From CAYSYY01 sp964576115 [NCBI: uncultured Gemmatimonadota bacterium] (GTDB lineage Bacteria; Blakebacterota; Blakebacteria; Blakebacterales): a stretch of DNA of 32,700 nucleotides. The stretch is from contig CAZNUA010000030.1 of assembly GCA_964576115.1 (NCBI GenBank), forward strand, positions 1 to 32,700, written 5' to 3'. Each line of letters opens with the position of its first letter. Positions within the stretch are counted from its first letter, which is position 1. Both the position numbers and the translations under genes were made by a program. The notes under the pieces were generated by a model, which saw only the letters and a program-made list of their open reading frames with translations, was not told where the DNA came from and ran no database searches. Below, piece by piece: positions 7,665 through 16,510 of the stretch.

Positions 7665-9854
7665 TTACTTCGTTGTCATGGTCCAGACCCCGTCCCACTC
7701 CTCACCCGGCGGCTGCTCTTTCAAGGTGCGGCAACGGTCGCTGAACACCGCTGCGGCCGGATCGTCGGTGAGCCGGGCGAAGATTTCAAGAGCCTGGTCC
7801 CACGCCTGGGCCCGGTAATACTGTAGGCCGTCGGCGAAGGCATCGGCAAGGCGGTGAGCCTCGGGGGTGTCGTGGTCCGATCCGGTCCGGCCCAGCACCT
7901 CGTAGATCACCACCGGTTTTTCTTTGCCTTTGACCCTCACGCTGTCGAGTTCACGCACCAGAAAAGCGTCGCCCACAGCGTCGAGGGTCGCTTCGGAAAT
8001 CAACAGGCTGACCCCGTACTGCCGGGTCAGGGCTTCGAGCCGGGCGGCCAGGTTGACGTTGTCGCCCAGCACGGTGTAGTCGAACCGCATATCGCTGCCC
8101 ATGTTGCCCACCACCACCGGACCGGTGTTCAGGCCCAGCTTCAGGTCGAACGTCCCGGGCAGGAAATCCCCCCATTCCTCGCGCACCCGCTCGAGTTCCT
8201 CGCGCATGCCCAGGGCTGCCCCCACCCCCCGTTCGGCGTGATCGTCGAAGGCCAGCGGAGCGCCGAAAATGGCCATGACCGCATCCCCGATGTACTTGTC
8301 GACCGTACCCTGATACTCGAAGATCCGCCGGGTCATGGAGGTCAGGAACTTGTTCAGGAAAGCGGTCAGCTCCTCGGGATCGAGCTTTTCGGAAAAGGAG
8401 GTGAAGCCCTGGATGTCGGCGAAGAGAATGGTCAGCTCGCGCCGCTCCCCGCCGAGCCGGAGTTTGTCGGGATCGTCGAGCATCTCGTCCACCACCGCCG
8501 GCGAGACGTACTGCTGGAAGGCCCCCTTGATGACCCGCTTCTGCTTCTCTTCGGTCATATAGCGGTAGACCATGGCGCTGGTGTAGCCCACCACCAGGCC
8601 GAAGGCGGGCCGGAAGAGTTCGGACCAGTACGAGACGCGCAGATAGATATAGAAGGCGGCGATGAAGAAAAGGACGAAGAGCACGGCGGTCAGGATCGCT
8701 CCCAGTGAAATGCGGAAGCGGAAGGCGAAAAACGCCACCAGGGCCCCGAGCAGGACGGTCAGCAGGATGCCCAGCCATTCGGGCATCCGTCCCACCTGAT
8801 CGCCCATGAAGAGGTTGGCCAGCAGGGTGGTGTGGATTTTCACCCCGGCGAGGGCGGGATCGACCGGTGTGGGTTTGATGTCCCCCAGGGCCGCCGCGGT
8901 CGGTCCCACGATGCAGATCTTGCCCTGGAAGTACTCGGCGGGCAGTCGCTGGGCGAAGACATCGGAATACGAGATTTCCCGGTAAGGCGGGTAGTCGTTG
9001 GGATACCAGTGGAGCAGAAACCGCCCCAGGTTATCGACCGGTATGGCGTAATCGCCCACATGCAGAGCCACCCCCGGCTCGAAACGCACCTCGTCGAAGT
9101 TGATCCCCATCAGGTCGAGGAAGAGGTGGAAAGAGGCGGTGGGGAGCACGTAGCCGTGATTGCGCCACAGCAGCGGCTGGCGCCGTACGATCCCGTCCTC
9201 GTCGGGAAAGGCGTTCACCAGCCCCAGCCCCAGACTGGAGCGGATGAGCCGCTCGCCCGGTCCTTCGAGGATCTGCCGCCGCAGACCGCTCATGTCGGGC
9301 AGAGCCTCGGCGCCGGCGATGTTCTCGACCGGCACGATCGAGCGGGGAGCGTTGCGGATGAAGACATCCTCATCCACCGTGGACATGAAGACATAACTCG
9401 AGGAATCGATCAGGCTCAGGGCGGTGTAGACCACCCCGGCCTGTCCGAATCCCCGGGCGACCTCGAGGTCCATGGCCGGATCGATGTCCTCCTGGAAAAA
9501 GACGATATCGAAAAAGATCGCCGCCGCCCCGGCCTCGGCCAGATAATCGGCCAGGTAGGAGTGCACGCTGCGCGGCCACTGCTCGAAACGTCCCATCTCC
9601 TCGAGCGAACGGTCGTCGATCCGGATCAGGACAATCCCGGTTTCCTCGCCCTCATACGGGTCGGTCTGCGCCGCGGCCAGCCAGACCCGGGAGTCGAAAA
9701 GGGAGTACTCGATCTTCTGAAACGACCCGGGCGCGATGATATAGGTGAAGAGCGCCACCAGCAGCGCCGCTCCGCCGCCGACCCCCAGAGCCTTGAGGAT
9801 CGTCCAGCGGGCCGCCGTGCCGCCCGTTCGTTCGTTGTCGTTCCCGTTTGCCAT
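7665..9854 (-). CDS. CHASE2-domain class III adenylate/guanylate cyclase
   Basis: A 729-aa inner-membrane receptor. An N-terminal membrane helix (about 20-42) leads to a periplasmic CHASE2 sensor (about 50-345; V-L-I-R-I-D-D-R-S-L-E-E, F-F-D-I-V-F, KICIVGPTA, HTTLLANLF). Three more helices follow (about 358-432) and then a cytoplasmic class III cyclase domain (about 472-655). Catalytic residues are intact: metal aspartates D480 (FADIQGFT) and D524 (YIGDAVMA), K520 and D598 in the positions that select adenine, and N601/R605 in NLAARLE. These favour cAMP as product. A C-terminal tail of about 75 aa looks helical. It should convert a periplasmic signal into a cyclic nucleotide. The following genes encode FecR, FlgT-, LPP20- and CsgG-like envelope proteins, which may supply or report that signal. 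It lies 57 nt after the large secreted-protein gene. Confidence 0.93.
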   Translation of the reverse strand: MANGNDNERTGGTAARWTILKALGVGGGAALLVALFTYIIAPGSFQKIEYSLFDSRVWLAAAQTDPYEGEETGIVLIRIDDRSLEEMGRFEQWPRSVHSYLADYLAEAGAAAIFFDIVFFQEDIDPAMDLEVARGFGQAGVVYTALSLIDSSSYVFMSTVDEDVFIRNAPRSIVPVENIAGAEALPDMSGLRRQILEGPGERLIRSSLGLGLVNAFPDEDGIVRRQPLLWRNHGYVLPTASFHLFLDLMGINFDEVRFEPGVALHVGDYAIPVDNLGRFLLHWYPNDYPPYREISYSDVFAQRLPAEYFQGKICIVGPTAAALGDIKPTPVDPALAGVKIHTTLLANLFMGDQVGRMPEWLGILLTVLLGALVAFFAFRFRISLGAILTAVLFVLFFIAAFYIYLRVSYWSELFRPAFGLVVGYTSAMVYRYMTEEKQKRVIKGAFQQYVSPAVVDEMLDDPDKLRLGGERRELTILFADIQGFTSFSEKLDPEELTAFLNKFLTSMTRRIFEYQGTVDKYIGDAVMAIFGAPLAFDDHAERGVGAALGMREELERVREEWGDFLPGTFDLKLGLNTGPVVVGNMGSDMRFDYTVLGDNVNLAARLEALTRQYGVSLLISEATLDAVGDAFLVRELDSVRVKGKEKPVVIYEVLGRTGSDHDTPEAHRLADAFADGLQYYRAQAWDQALEIFARLTDDPAAAVFSDRCRTLKEQPPGEEWDGVWTMTTK

Positions 9855-9911
9855 CGCTGTTCCGATCGTGTCTCCTGCTGTCGCTGCCCTTCTTCGGATC
9901 CCTGCGGTCCG

Positions 9912-12900
9912 TTACCGTACCAGGGTCATCTTGCGGATGCGCACTTCGGTACCGGCCTGCAATCGGGCCAGGTAGATACCGCTGGCCACCGCCCGGCCAT
10001 GACGATCGGTGCCGTTCCAGCTCAGGGTGTGGGTACCGGCTTCGAAGCTCCGGTCGGCGATGACCGTCACAAGCTGGCCGCGCACGTTCCTGATCTCGAG
10101 CCGTACCTCTCCGGCTTCGCGCAGGGCGAAGCGGAGGGTGGTGACGGGATTGAATGGATTGGGGTAGTTCGGGTGCAGCTCGACCCGCGCGGGGAGCCGT
10201 TCCAGCCCCGCCGTCATGCCCGCGAGCCAACCCGGTGTTCCGACCAGCAGGCGCAGCTCGCGCCGCACCACCTGGCCGAGCGAAACCGCGGCGTTCCGCA
10301 CCGGGTAGAACCGGTAGGGAGCACGCCCTTCACAATCGATGCGCAGACCGGCGGCAGGATCCACGAGCACGGCCTCATAACCGTCAGGCAGGGCCTCGAT
10401 CCCGCTCACCGTCAGGCTCGCTCGCCGCTGACCCGAAATCGATTCGACCATCAGCGGCCAGGTATAGCCTTCGCCCACTCCGGGCACGTAATCGGTGGCA
10501 TAGGTCCCCGGATCGCTCGAGCGTTCGAGCCGGTTCACCGCCAGCCGGGCGGTACCGTCGATCGACATCGGCGGGTCGGGATAGTCCCCGGGATCCCACT
10601 CGATCTCCGATCCGGCCCGCACGCCGATATAGTTCTGATCGTCGACCGCAGCCGAGCCCTCCTGCGAGAGTAACAGCTGCAGGCGCCAGCCGTCGAAGAC
10701 CTCATCGGCGCCCCGGGACGCTTCACCCGCAAGAGCGGCACTGGCATCCACCGGCGGTATCTGGAGCGTCAGGCTACCCGAGGTACGGTTGTAGACCGAC
10801 ACCCCCCGCCAGACCGGCACGTCCTGTCCGACCGCCGGCAACCCCCAATCGCTGCCGTTGTAGGTGTAGACCCCCGCGACCTGCGTGCCGGTCAGGCCTG
10901 AAGCGGTCAGAATCTCTCCCCAGTCCACATCGAAGAGCCAGGGGGAACCGATGTCGTTCCAGCCCGGATTCAGGGTGATCTGGAAGGGATTGCCGGTATC
11001 GATCGTTTCACCCGTACCGATTTCGAAATGCACCCCGCTGCTGCGGTGGTGCAGCCAGTATGCCCGGCCGGTTTCCAGGTTGGCCCCGCTGACCTCCTGG
11101 TAGCCGCCGTTGTTCCAGCGGAAGAAGCGCCAGACCGTATCGTCGTACTCACCCACCCCGGTCAGAATGTCCTGGATGTAGCTGTTGTCGGGGTAGTGCG
11201 GCACCGAGACCATGAGCCAGCCCTCGGGGGGGATGTTGCCCGAGGCGGGCAGGCCGGTGAAGCCCATCTGCACCCCGCCCGACACCCCCTCGCCGACGGT
11301 CCCGTCGGAGGTGGCCCGGTTCTCGTTCCCGGCCATATCGCGGGCGACGACCAGGTACTGGAAGCCGTCGTAGCCCGCCGCCCAGGCGGGAACGTCGCCG
11401 CTGTAGCCGTCCCCGCCGGTGGAGCTCATGGTCATATGGTTCCAGTCGGTGGTGCCGGTGGGACGGTAGAGAAGCCGAACCCACTCCAGCTGCATGTTGT
11501 CTGTCGCGGTGGCGTCCACGGTCGCGGTGGTGTTGTACAGGGGACTTCCCAGAGGATCGACCGTGAGGCCGGGAGTGGTCGTGTCGACCTTGAAGGCCCA
11601 GGTGTTTGACCAGTCGGAGGTGAAGAAGCCGTCCGAGGCCTGAACCCGCCAGAAGTACTCTCCATCGGCCTCATAAGGGCTCGCCATTCCCAGGTCGAGC
11701 TGGGCCGTGGTCCCGTACTCGGTCCAGCTGTTCACGATATCGGTTGGATCGAAGTTCGCGGTAACCGCGACCTCGATGTCGTACTCGGTGGCGTCGGCGA
11801 CCGACTGCCACGCGAAATCGACCGTGCTTGTATTCAGCCAGCTGTTATCGGCAGGACCGGAGAGCACCGGGGTCGAGAGGGTGGTCAGGGAATACATGAC
11901 CGAGTACGTGGAAAAGCCCGTCAGGGAAGCCAGGATCTCATCGTCGGCGGCATTCACGGTGGCGCTGATCTGCTCCCACTGGAAATTCGAATCGTTGTAA
12001 CGCCAGAGAGTCAGGTTGTCTTCGGGGTAGCTGCCGGGCAGGCCGGCCGGATCGTAATGCACGTTGAACTCGACCGGAGCGTTGAAATCGCCGGCCGCCA
12101 GCGGCGTGGCCGACCAGAAGAGCTGCCCGAAGAGATCGTAGGCCACGAAATGTTCGTACCCCGAAGGCGGGGCCGGCACCTGGGTGTTGATGTCGAGCGA
12201 GAAAATTTCCAGCTCCACGGCTTCGTCGAAGGTGAAGGGATCGATATAGAGCCAGGTGCCGTTATCGACCAGGGCGTAGACAAACTGTTCGACGGTCTCG
12301 TCGATCAGGGTCGGACCGCCCCATACGTGGATCGGGCCGGCCCGGCCCCACCGGCCGCCGTCGTCGTAGACGTAGAGCCAGGTCGTCCCGGCCGCCAGGG
12401 CGGAGAGCTGCCCGGTAGCATTCACCGTGGCGATCTCGCGGTCGTCGACGGGGTGATGATCGACCCAGTAGTAGTACGAGCCCACCCCGCCCGAGGGGGT
12501 GTACTGGAGCTGATCTCCGACCGGCAGGTACTCCTCACCTGCGGGGGAGAGACCGAGGAAGAGATCGGCGGGGGTTTCGTAGATCGAGAGCAGGTAGGTG
12601 TCGCTGGCCGCGAACCAGTCCGTGCCCGGGGTCACCTGCCGGGTGAAGCCGGCGCTGGCCACCCCGGTTTCTTCGTAGACCGCGGTCGGATCGTCCCAGT
12701 TCAGGATCCGGACGCCCCAGTACCCGTCGGCCAGCATGGCGTTGGTCTCGAAAGGCGTGAGCATCATGTAGTCGCCGCCGGCGACGGCCCAGCTGCCCAG
12801 CCAGGTGTACGAACCGGTGGAGATGTCGTAGGCATCGATCTGAGCGTTGGTGTCGGTCACCCAGAGGTTGCCGTCGTCGTCGGCCGCCACCCGGTTGGAC

Positions 12901-14750
12901 TGGCTGAACGCGGGGGGAACCGTGAAGGCCAGTGAGGGCGAACCGGGGGTGAAGATATCCCAGACATCGACCCCATCTTCGTCGTTGGCCACCGCCAGCT
13001 GGTCCCAGTCCTCGACGTAGGTCAGGTCGGTGGACCCGACCGTGCCCGCCCCTGAATAGGCAATGGTATTCACGAGCCAGGCCGAAGCGGGATCGGAGAC
13101 GTTGATGATCATGAGCCCGCCCAGACCGGCCGTGGCGTAGAGGTACTCGTATTCCCCCGGACCGGCGGTTTTCAGTTCCAGGTGTTCGACCAGGCGGTCT
13201 GTCGGCGGAGCGATGGAACCGTAGTCGGTGAAGGAGTTGCCGGACTCGTCATAGGTCAGCACCGTGACCCCTGCGGTGCTCTCGGCGACATAGATCCAGG
13301 GCCAGTCGACAGACAGGTCCTTGACCCAGCCGTCACTCACGTACCTGTTGATCACAAGCGGAGCCGAGGGGGCGCTGACATCGAGCACGGTGAGACCGGT
13401 ATGGCCATTGGCCACGAAGAGCAGGTCGCCCCGCCGGTGGGTCATGTAGACCCGTCCCGATTCTCCCGCGCGGGCCAGTTCGGTCAGAGGCGTACCGGCA
13501 TCCAGCAGGGAGAACTGCGAGGTCCCGCCTAAGAGCTCGGCGACCAGCAGGCTGCGGCCGGTGGGTGCCACCGCCAGACCGTTGGGGGTGAACTTGCCGG
13601 TCGTCGAGCCGACGAAGCTCGGCGTCGTGCCGCTGGTGATATTGGTGATGTCGATCGCGACCGGATTGAGACCGCCGAAGGCTACATAAGCCTGGTTTTC
13701 GAACAGCTCGACATCCCAGACACCGCTGCTGTTCCCCGTCAGGTGTACCTCCTGCGGAGCTCCGCCCAGGGTGTGGGTACTCGCATTCCAAGTGTAGAAA
13801 TCCACCGTGAGTTCGTACCCGGCCGTGCCCGGATCAGTCATCAGGCCGCCGAAGCAGAGGATGTCGGCCGAGTGAAAGGCGCCCCCGGGCAGGAAATCGA
13901 CCTGGACGTAGTTGCGGTCGCCGGGGTTGTAGTCGTCATACCACAGGGGATTGGAGGGCGTGGTGACATTCAGGACCTCGAACCCGAGAGCCGCCACGGT
14001 GATGAAGGCATAGCCGTTCGATACGGCGACATCGACACTGCGGCTGCCCCCCAGATAGGTATTCAGCGGGGAGGGGGAAGAGGGAGTGCTGACATCGACG
14101 ATCTCGATCCCGAGCGTACTCCGGGCCAGGTAGATGACGTTGTTCTCGGCCGCAATGTTCAGGATCCGGCCGGAGACCGCCGGTTCGTATTCCCCGAGCA
14201 GGCTGGGAGAACCGGGATTGGAGATGTCGAAGATGAAGACCCGGGTTTCGTGCCAGTCCACGACATAGAGGCGGGTGCCCTCCACCTCCAGCCGGTAGGT
14301 CCCCAGGTCGGTATACCAGGTGTAGTAGGGCAGGGGACTGCCGGTGCTCAGGTTATAAAACACGAGCCCCGGTTCGACGGCGGCCACGGCATAGTCGGTG
14401 CCGCCGCTGGTGAAGGTGGCGATATCGTAGTACCCGGTCCAGAGAGTGAAGGAGAGGGAGGTCGGGAAGGAGGAGGCGGAAGATCGCGAGAAACCGGCGG
14501 GATCGGACCGACCAGCCGGAACGGGCAGATCGAAATCGCGCTTGAAATCGGGCAGATCGGCGTCGGGGATCCGGGTCAGATCGCCGATTCCGGAAAGAGG
14601 TGGAACAGACCCGATCCTGACTGCCCGGGTTGCGGCCCGGATCGGGTCGGCGGCCTGGGCCAGGGTCGGAGCCGACTGGATCAAGAGGATGGTCGCCACG
14701 GCGGCGCTGACCGTGAGCGCACACCCGCCTGCCCGCATCGTTCTGCTCAT
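9912..14750 (-). CDS. Giant secreted LVIVD-repeat / Ig-like / FN3 protein with T9SS-type sorting domain
   Basis: A 1612-aa secreted protein with a signal peptide (about 8-33). Residues about 105-720 carry at least six LVIVD-type repeats, probably forming beta-propeller-like folds (examples: VFIFDISNPGSPSLLGEY, IEIVDVSTPSSPSPL, LTVLDVSAPSAPLVI, LMIINVSDPASAWLV). After these come a bacterial Ig-like segment (about 735-810), a ZU5-like segment (about 815-955), a fibronectin type III-like domain (about 958-1055) and an Ig-like domain (about 1060-1145). A less clear region of about 380 aa follows, and the C-terminus is a FlgD-like sorting domain beginning HPNYPNPFNPVTTLRF and ending IRKMTLVR. No enzyme motif was seen. 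It should be exported and displayed on or released from the cell surface, by analogy with T9SS cargo. The gene lies directly downstream of a porX-like regulator gene. Confidence 0.9.
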   Translation of the reverse strand: MSRTMRAGGCALTVSAAVATILLIQSAPTLAQAADPIRAATRAVRIGSVPPLSGIGDLTRIPDADLPDFKRDFDLPVPAGRSDPAGFSRSSASSFPTSLSFTLWTGYYDIATFTSGGTDYAVAAVEPGLVFYNLSTGSPLPYYTWYTDLGTYRLEVEGTRLYVVDWHETRVFIFDISNPGSPSLLGEYEPAVSGRILNIAAENNVIYLARSTLGIEIVDVSTPSSPSPLNTYLGGSRSVDVAVSNGYAFITVAALGFEVLNVTTPSNPLWYDDYNPGDRNYVQVDFLPGGAFHSADILCFGGLMTDPGTAGYELTVDFYTWNASTHTLGGAPQEVHLTGNSSGVWDVELFENQAYVAFGGLNPVAIDITNITSGTTPSFVGSTTGKFTPNGLAVAPTGRSLLVAELLGGTSQFSLLDAGTPLTELARAGESGRVYMTHRRGDLLFVANGHTGLTVLDVSAPSAPLVINRYVSDGWVKDLSVDWPWIYVAESTAGVTVLTYDESGNSFTDYGSIAPPTDRLVEHLELKTAGPGEYEYLYATAGLGGLMIINVSDPASAWLVNTIAYSGAGTVGSTDLTYVEDWDQLAVANDEDGVDVWDIFTPGSPSLAFTVPPAFSQSNRVAADDDGNLWVTDTNAQIDAYDISTGSYTWLGSWAVAGGDYMMLTPFETNAMLADGYWGVRILNWDDPTAVYEETGVASAGFTRQVTPGTDWFAASDTYLLSIYETPADLFLGLSPAGEEYLPVGDQLQYTPSGGVGSYYYWVDHHPVDDREIATVNATGQLSALAAGTTWLYVYDDGGRWGRAGPIHVWGGPTLIDETVEQFVYALVDNGTWLYIDPFTFDEAVELEIFSLDINTQVPAPPSGYEHFVAYDLFGQLFWSATPLAAGDFNAPVEFNVHYDPAGLPGSYPEDNLTLWRYNDSNFQWEQISATVNAADDEILASLTGFSTYSVMYSLTTLSTPVLSGPADNSWLNTSTVDFAWQSVADATEYDIEVAVTANFDPTDIVNSWTEYGTTAQLDLGMASPYEADGEYFWRVQASDGFFTSDWSNTWAFKVDTTTPGLTVDPLGSPLYNTTATVDATATDNMQLEWVRLLYRPTGTTDWNHMTMSSTGGDGYSGDVPAWAAGYDGFQYLVVARDMAGNENRATSDGTVGEGVSGGVQMGFTGLPASGNIPPEGWLMVSVPHYPDNSYIQDILTGVGEYDDTVWRFFRWNNGGYQEVSGANLETGRAYWLHHRSSGVHFEIGTGETIDTGNPFQITLNPGWNDIGSPWLFDVDWGEILTASGLTGTQVAGVYTYNGSDWGLPAVGQDVPVWRGVSVYNRTSGSLTLQIPPVDASAALAGEASRGADEVFDGWRLQLLLSQEGSAAVDDQNYIGVRAGSEIEWDPGDYPDPPMSIDGTARLAVNRLERSSDPGTYATDYVPGVGEGYTWPLMVESISGQRRASLTVSGIEALPDGYEAVLVDPAAGLRIDCEGRAPYRFYPVRNAAVSLGQVVRRELRLLVGTPGWLAGMTAGLERLPARVELHPNYPNPFNPVTTLRFALREAGEVRLEIRNVRGQLVTVIADRSFEAGTHTLSWNGTDRHGRAVASGIYLARLQAGTEVRIRKMTLVR

Positions 14751-14818
14751 GCGATTCCCGTCCGTGGTGAATGTGAGATGCCCTTCCGCGGGTGTGCACG
14801 ACCCGCAGAACCCAGATG

Positions 14819-16504
14819 CTAAGGGGTGCCGGAGAGCGGCGTCAACCGGATGAGGGGAACGACCATTTCAGCCAGGGAAACACCGCCATGCTGGAAAGAA
14901 CCGGCCCAACGCCGTTTGTGATCGCCCCGATCGCCGGCGAAGATCAGGAAAGCGTCCTCGCGGGCCAGCAGGCAGGTGTCGGTGAGCCGGCCGGGGGGCA
15001 GACGCCAGGCCGCCGGATCGTCGATGCGGTGTGTCCAGCGGGGATCGGCGTTCAGGTTCCGCCCGATCTTGTACCGCACCCCGCTGGTGGCGGTGCGATC
15101 GGCCCTGACCTCGACCGGGCGGGCCACTCTCGTACTGCCGTGATCGGTCGCAATCACGACCGGCGTGCCCTGCTCGAGCAGATGCCCGATCAGGCGGGGA
15201 AAGGGAGAGTGCCGGAACCACTCCCGGGACAGAGCCCGGAACGCGCCTTCGTCGGGCGCAAGTTCCTGAACCACCGTCGATTCGGCATGGTCGTGCACCA
15301 GCAGATCAAGAAAACTGACCACGATCACCGCCAGCCCCTCGGGAGCTCCCGCGTCGAGCCGGCGCACCACCGCGTCGGACTCGCGGGGTGAACGAACCCG
15401 CTCAAACAGCGCCAGGGAACTTCCTTTCCGGCTCCCTGAACCGGTCTGTTCGAGTGCTTCGGCGAGCAGCTGCGGTTCATAACGGTTGGGACTTTTCGTC
15501 TCTGCTGCATCCTCGCCGGTCAGCCCGGGGAATGAGGCGGCGATTTCATCGGGATAGCGCCCCGAGAACAGGGCGTTACGCGAATAGGGTGAGGCCGAGG
15601 GAAGCAGCGAGAAGAGCGAGCTGCGTTCCAGGTGCGCCCGGGAGGCCAGGAGAGGTTCTATGGCCAGCCACTGATCGTAGCGCAGGCAATCGAGAACGAG
15701 CAGAACGGCTCGTCCGGCATGGGCCAGGGTCGGCCGGAGCACCGCCCCGGGTAGATCGACGGTCAGACCGGGCCGGTCGCCGCGGCCGGCCGGCTGGACG
15801 GGCAGGGCCGGCAGGCTGCCCGCGCCGGCGGCGGTACCGGCGCTTGCCGCCCCAAGGGCTCGCAGGCGCTCTATCCACGACCCCGCTTCAGCGACCCAGT
15901 CCGGATAGGCTTCGAGCACCTGCCGGGCGAAGACCGAGTCGGCCTCGCGCTGAAGCGAAGCGAGCGATTCCGCCAGTCCCTCCTGGCCGGTTTCATCGAG
16001 CCGGAGGCTCCACCAGGCCAGGGCTTCAGCCAGATCTCCCCATTCGGCCGGAGTCAGGGGGGCTCCGGAGAGACGGTTCGTAATCCGGGTGAACTCCCCG
16101 GTGTAATCGCGTGCCAGGGTCTCATCCCTGATCCGCTCGCGTTCGAGCAGGCGCTTGCAGACCGAGAGAACCTGACTCGGATTGACCGGCTTGGTCAGAA
16201 AATCGGCGATCGAGCGGCCGATCGCCTCCTCCATGAGGCCTTCGTCCTCCTGTTTGGTGATCATGACCACCGGCAGGTCGGGCCGGATACCTTCCAGCCG
16301 CTCGAGCACGGTCAGACCGTCGACCCCCGGCATGCGTTCGTCGAGCAGGAGCAGATCGAAGGATTCGACCGTACAGAGGGCAAGCGCATCCTCGCCGCTG
16401 GAGGCCCGTACGACCGTGTACCCCCGCTCTTCGAGGTACAGAATGTGCGGGGTGAGCAATTCGATCTCGTCGTCGACCCAGAGAATGCGGTAGCGGCCCG
16501 CCAC
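14819..16504 (-). CDS. porX: PorX-type response regulator: receiver domain plus PglZ/alkaline-phosphatase-superfamily domain
   Basis: A 561-aa cytoplasmic regulator. The receiver domain (about 5-120) has the acidic pair D11/D12, phosphoacceptor D55 (LLLLDERMPG), T83 and K105 (FLTKP). A helical linker (about 125-215) and a Pro/Gly-rich hinge lead to a PglZ-type phosphodiesterase-like domain (about 265-555). Metal and catalytic motifs are visible: LDCLRYDQW (D272), PSASPYSRNALFSG, SFLDLLVHDH (D400, H404), TDHGS (D454, H455) and FQHGGVSLAEMVVP (H539). This architecture is that of PorX, which with PorY controls type IX secretion in Bacteroidetes and whose effector domain was shown to be a zinc-dependent (oligo)nucleotide phosphodiesterase. 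The histidine kinase is not in the window. The gene lies 6 nt after mltG and 68 nt before the large sorting-domain protein. Confidence 0.9.
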   Translation of the reverse strand: MAGRYRILWVDDEIELLTPHILYLEERGYTVVRASSGEDALALCTVESFDLLLLDERMPGVDGLTVLERLEGIRPDLPVVMITKQEDEGLMEEAIGRSIADFLTKPVNPSQVLSVCKRLLERERIRDETLARDYTGEFTRITNRLSGAPLTPAEWGDLAEALAWWSLRLDETGQEGLAESLASLQREADSVFARQVLEAYPDWVAEAGSWIERLRALGAASAGTAAGAGSLPALPVQPAGRGDRPGLTVDLPGAVLRPTLAHAGRAVLLVLDCLRYDQWLAIEPLLASRAHLERSSLFSLLPSASPYSRNALFSGRYPDEIAASFPGLTGEDAAETKSPNRYEPQLLAEALEQTGSGSRKGSSLALFERVRSPRESDAVVRRLDAGAPEGLAVIVVSFLDLLVHDHAESTVVQELAPDEGAFRALSREWFRHSPFPRLIGHLLEQGTPVVIATDHGSTRVARPVEVRADRTATSGVRYKIGRNLNADPRWTHRIDDPAAWRLPPGRLTDTCLLAREDAFLIFAGDRGDHKRRWAGSFQHGGVSLAEMVVPLIRLTPLSGTP

Positions 16505-16510
16505 GGTGCC

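Noticed and set aside
5933-7744. A 603-codon plus-strand open frame
   Set aside because: It runs opposite the TPR-SLH and LPP20-like genes; long antisense frames are common at this GC content, and no family motif is present.
8832-10673. A 613-codon plus-strand open frame
   Set aside because: It spans antisense to two genes and the gap between them, and has no domain or ribosome-binding site.
14751-14818. Terminator between the porX-like gene and the large secreted-protein gene
   Set aside because: Only a 6-bp GCGGGT/ACCCGC stem with a 7-nt loop and no T-run; co-transcription cannot be excluded.
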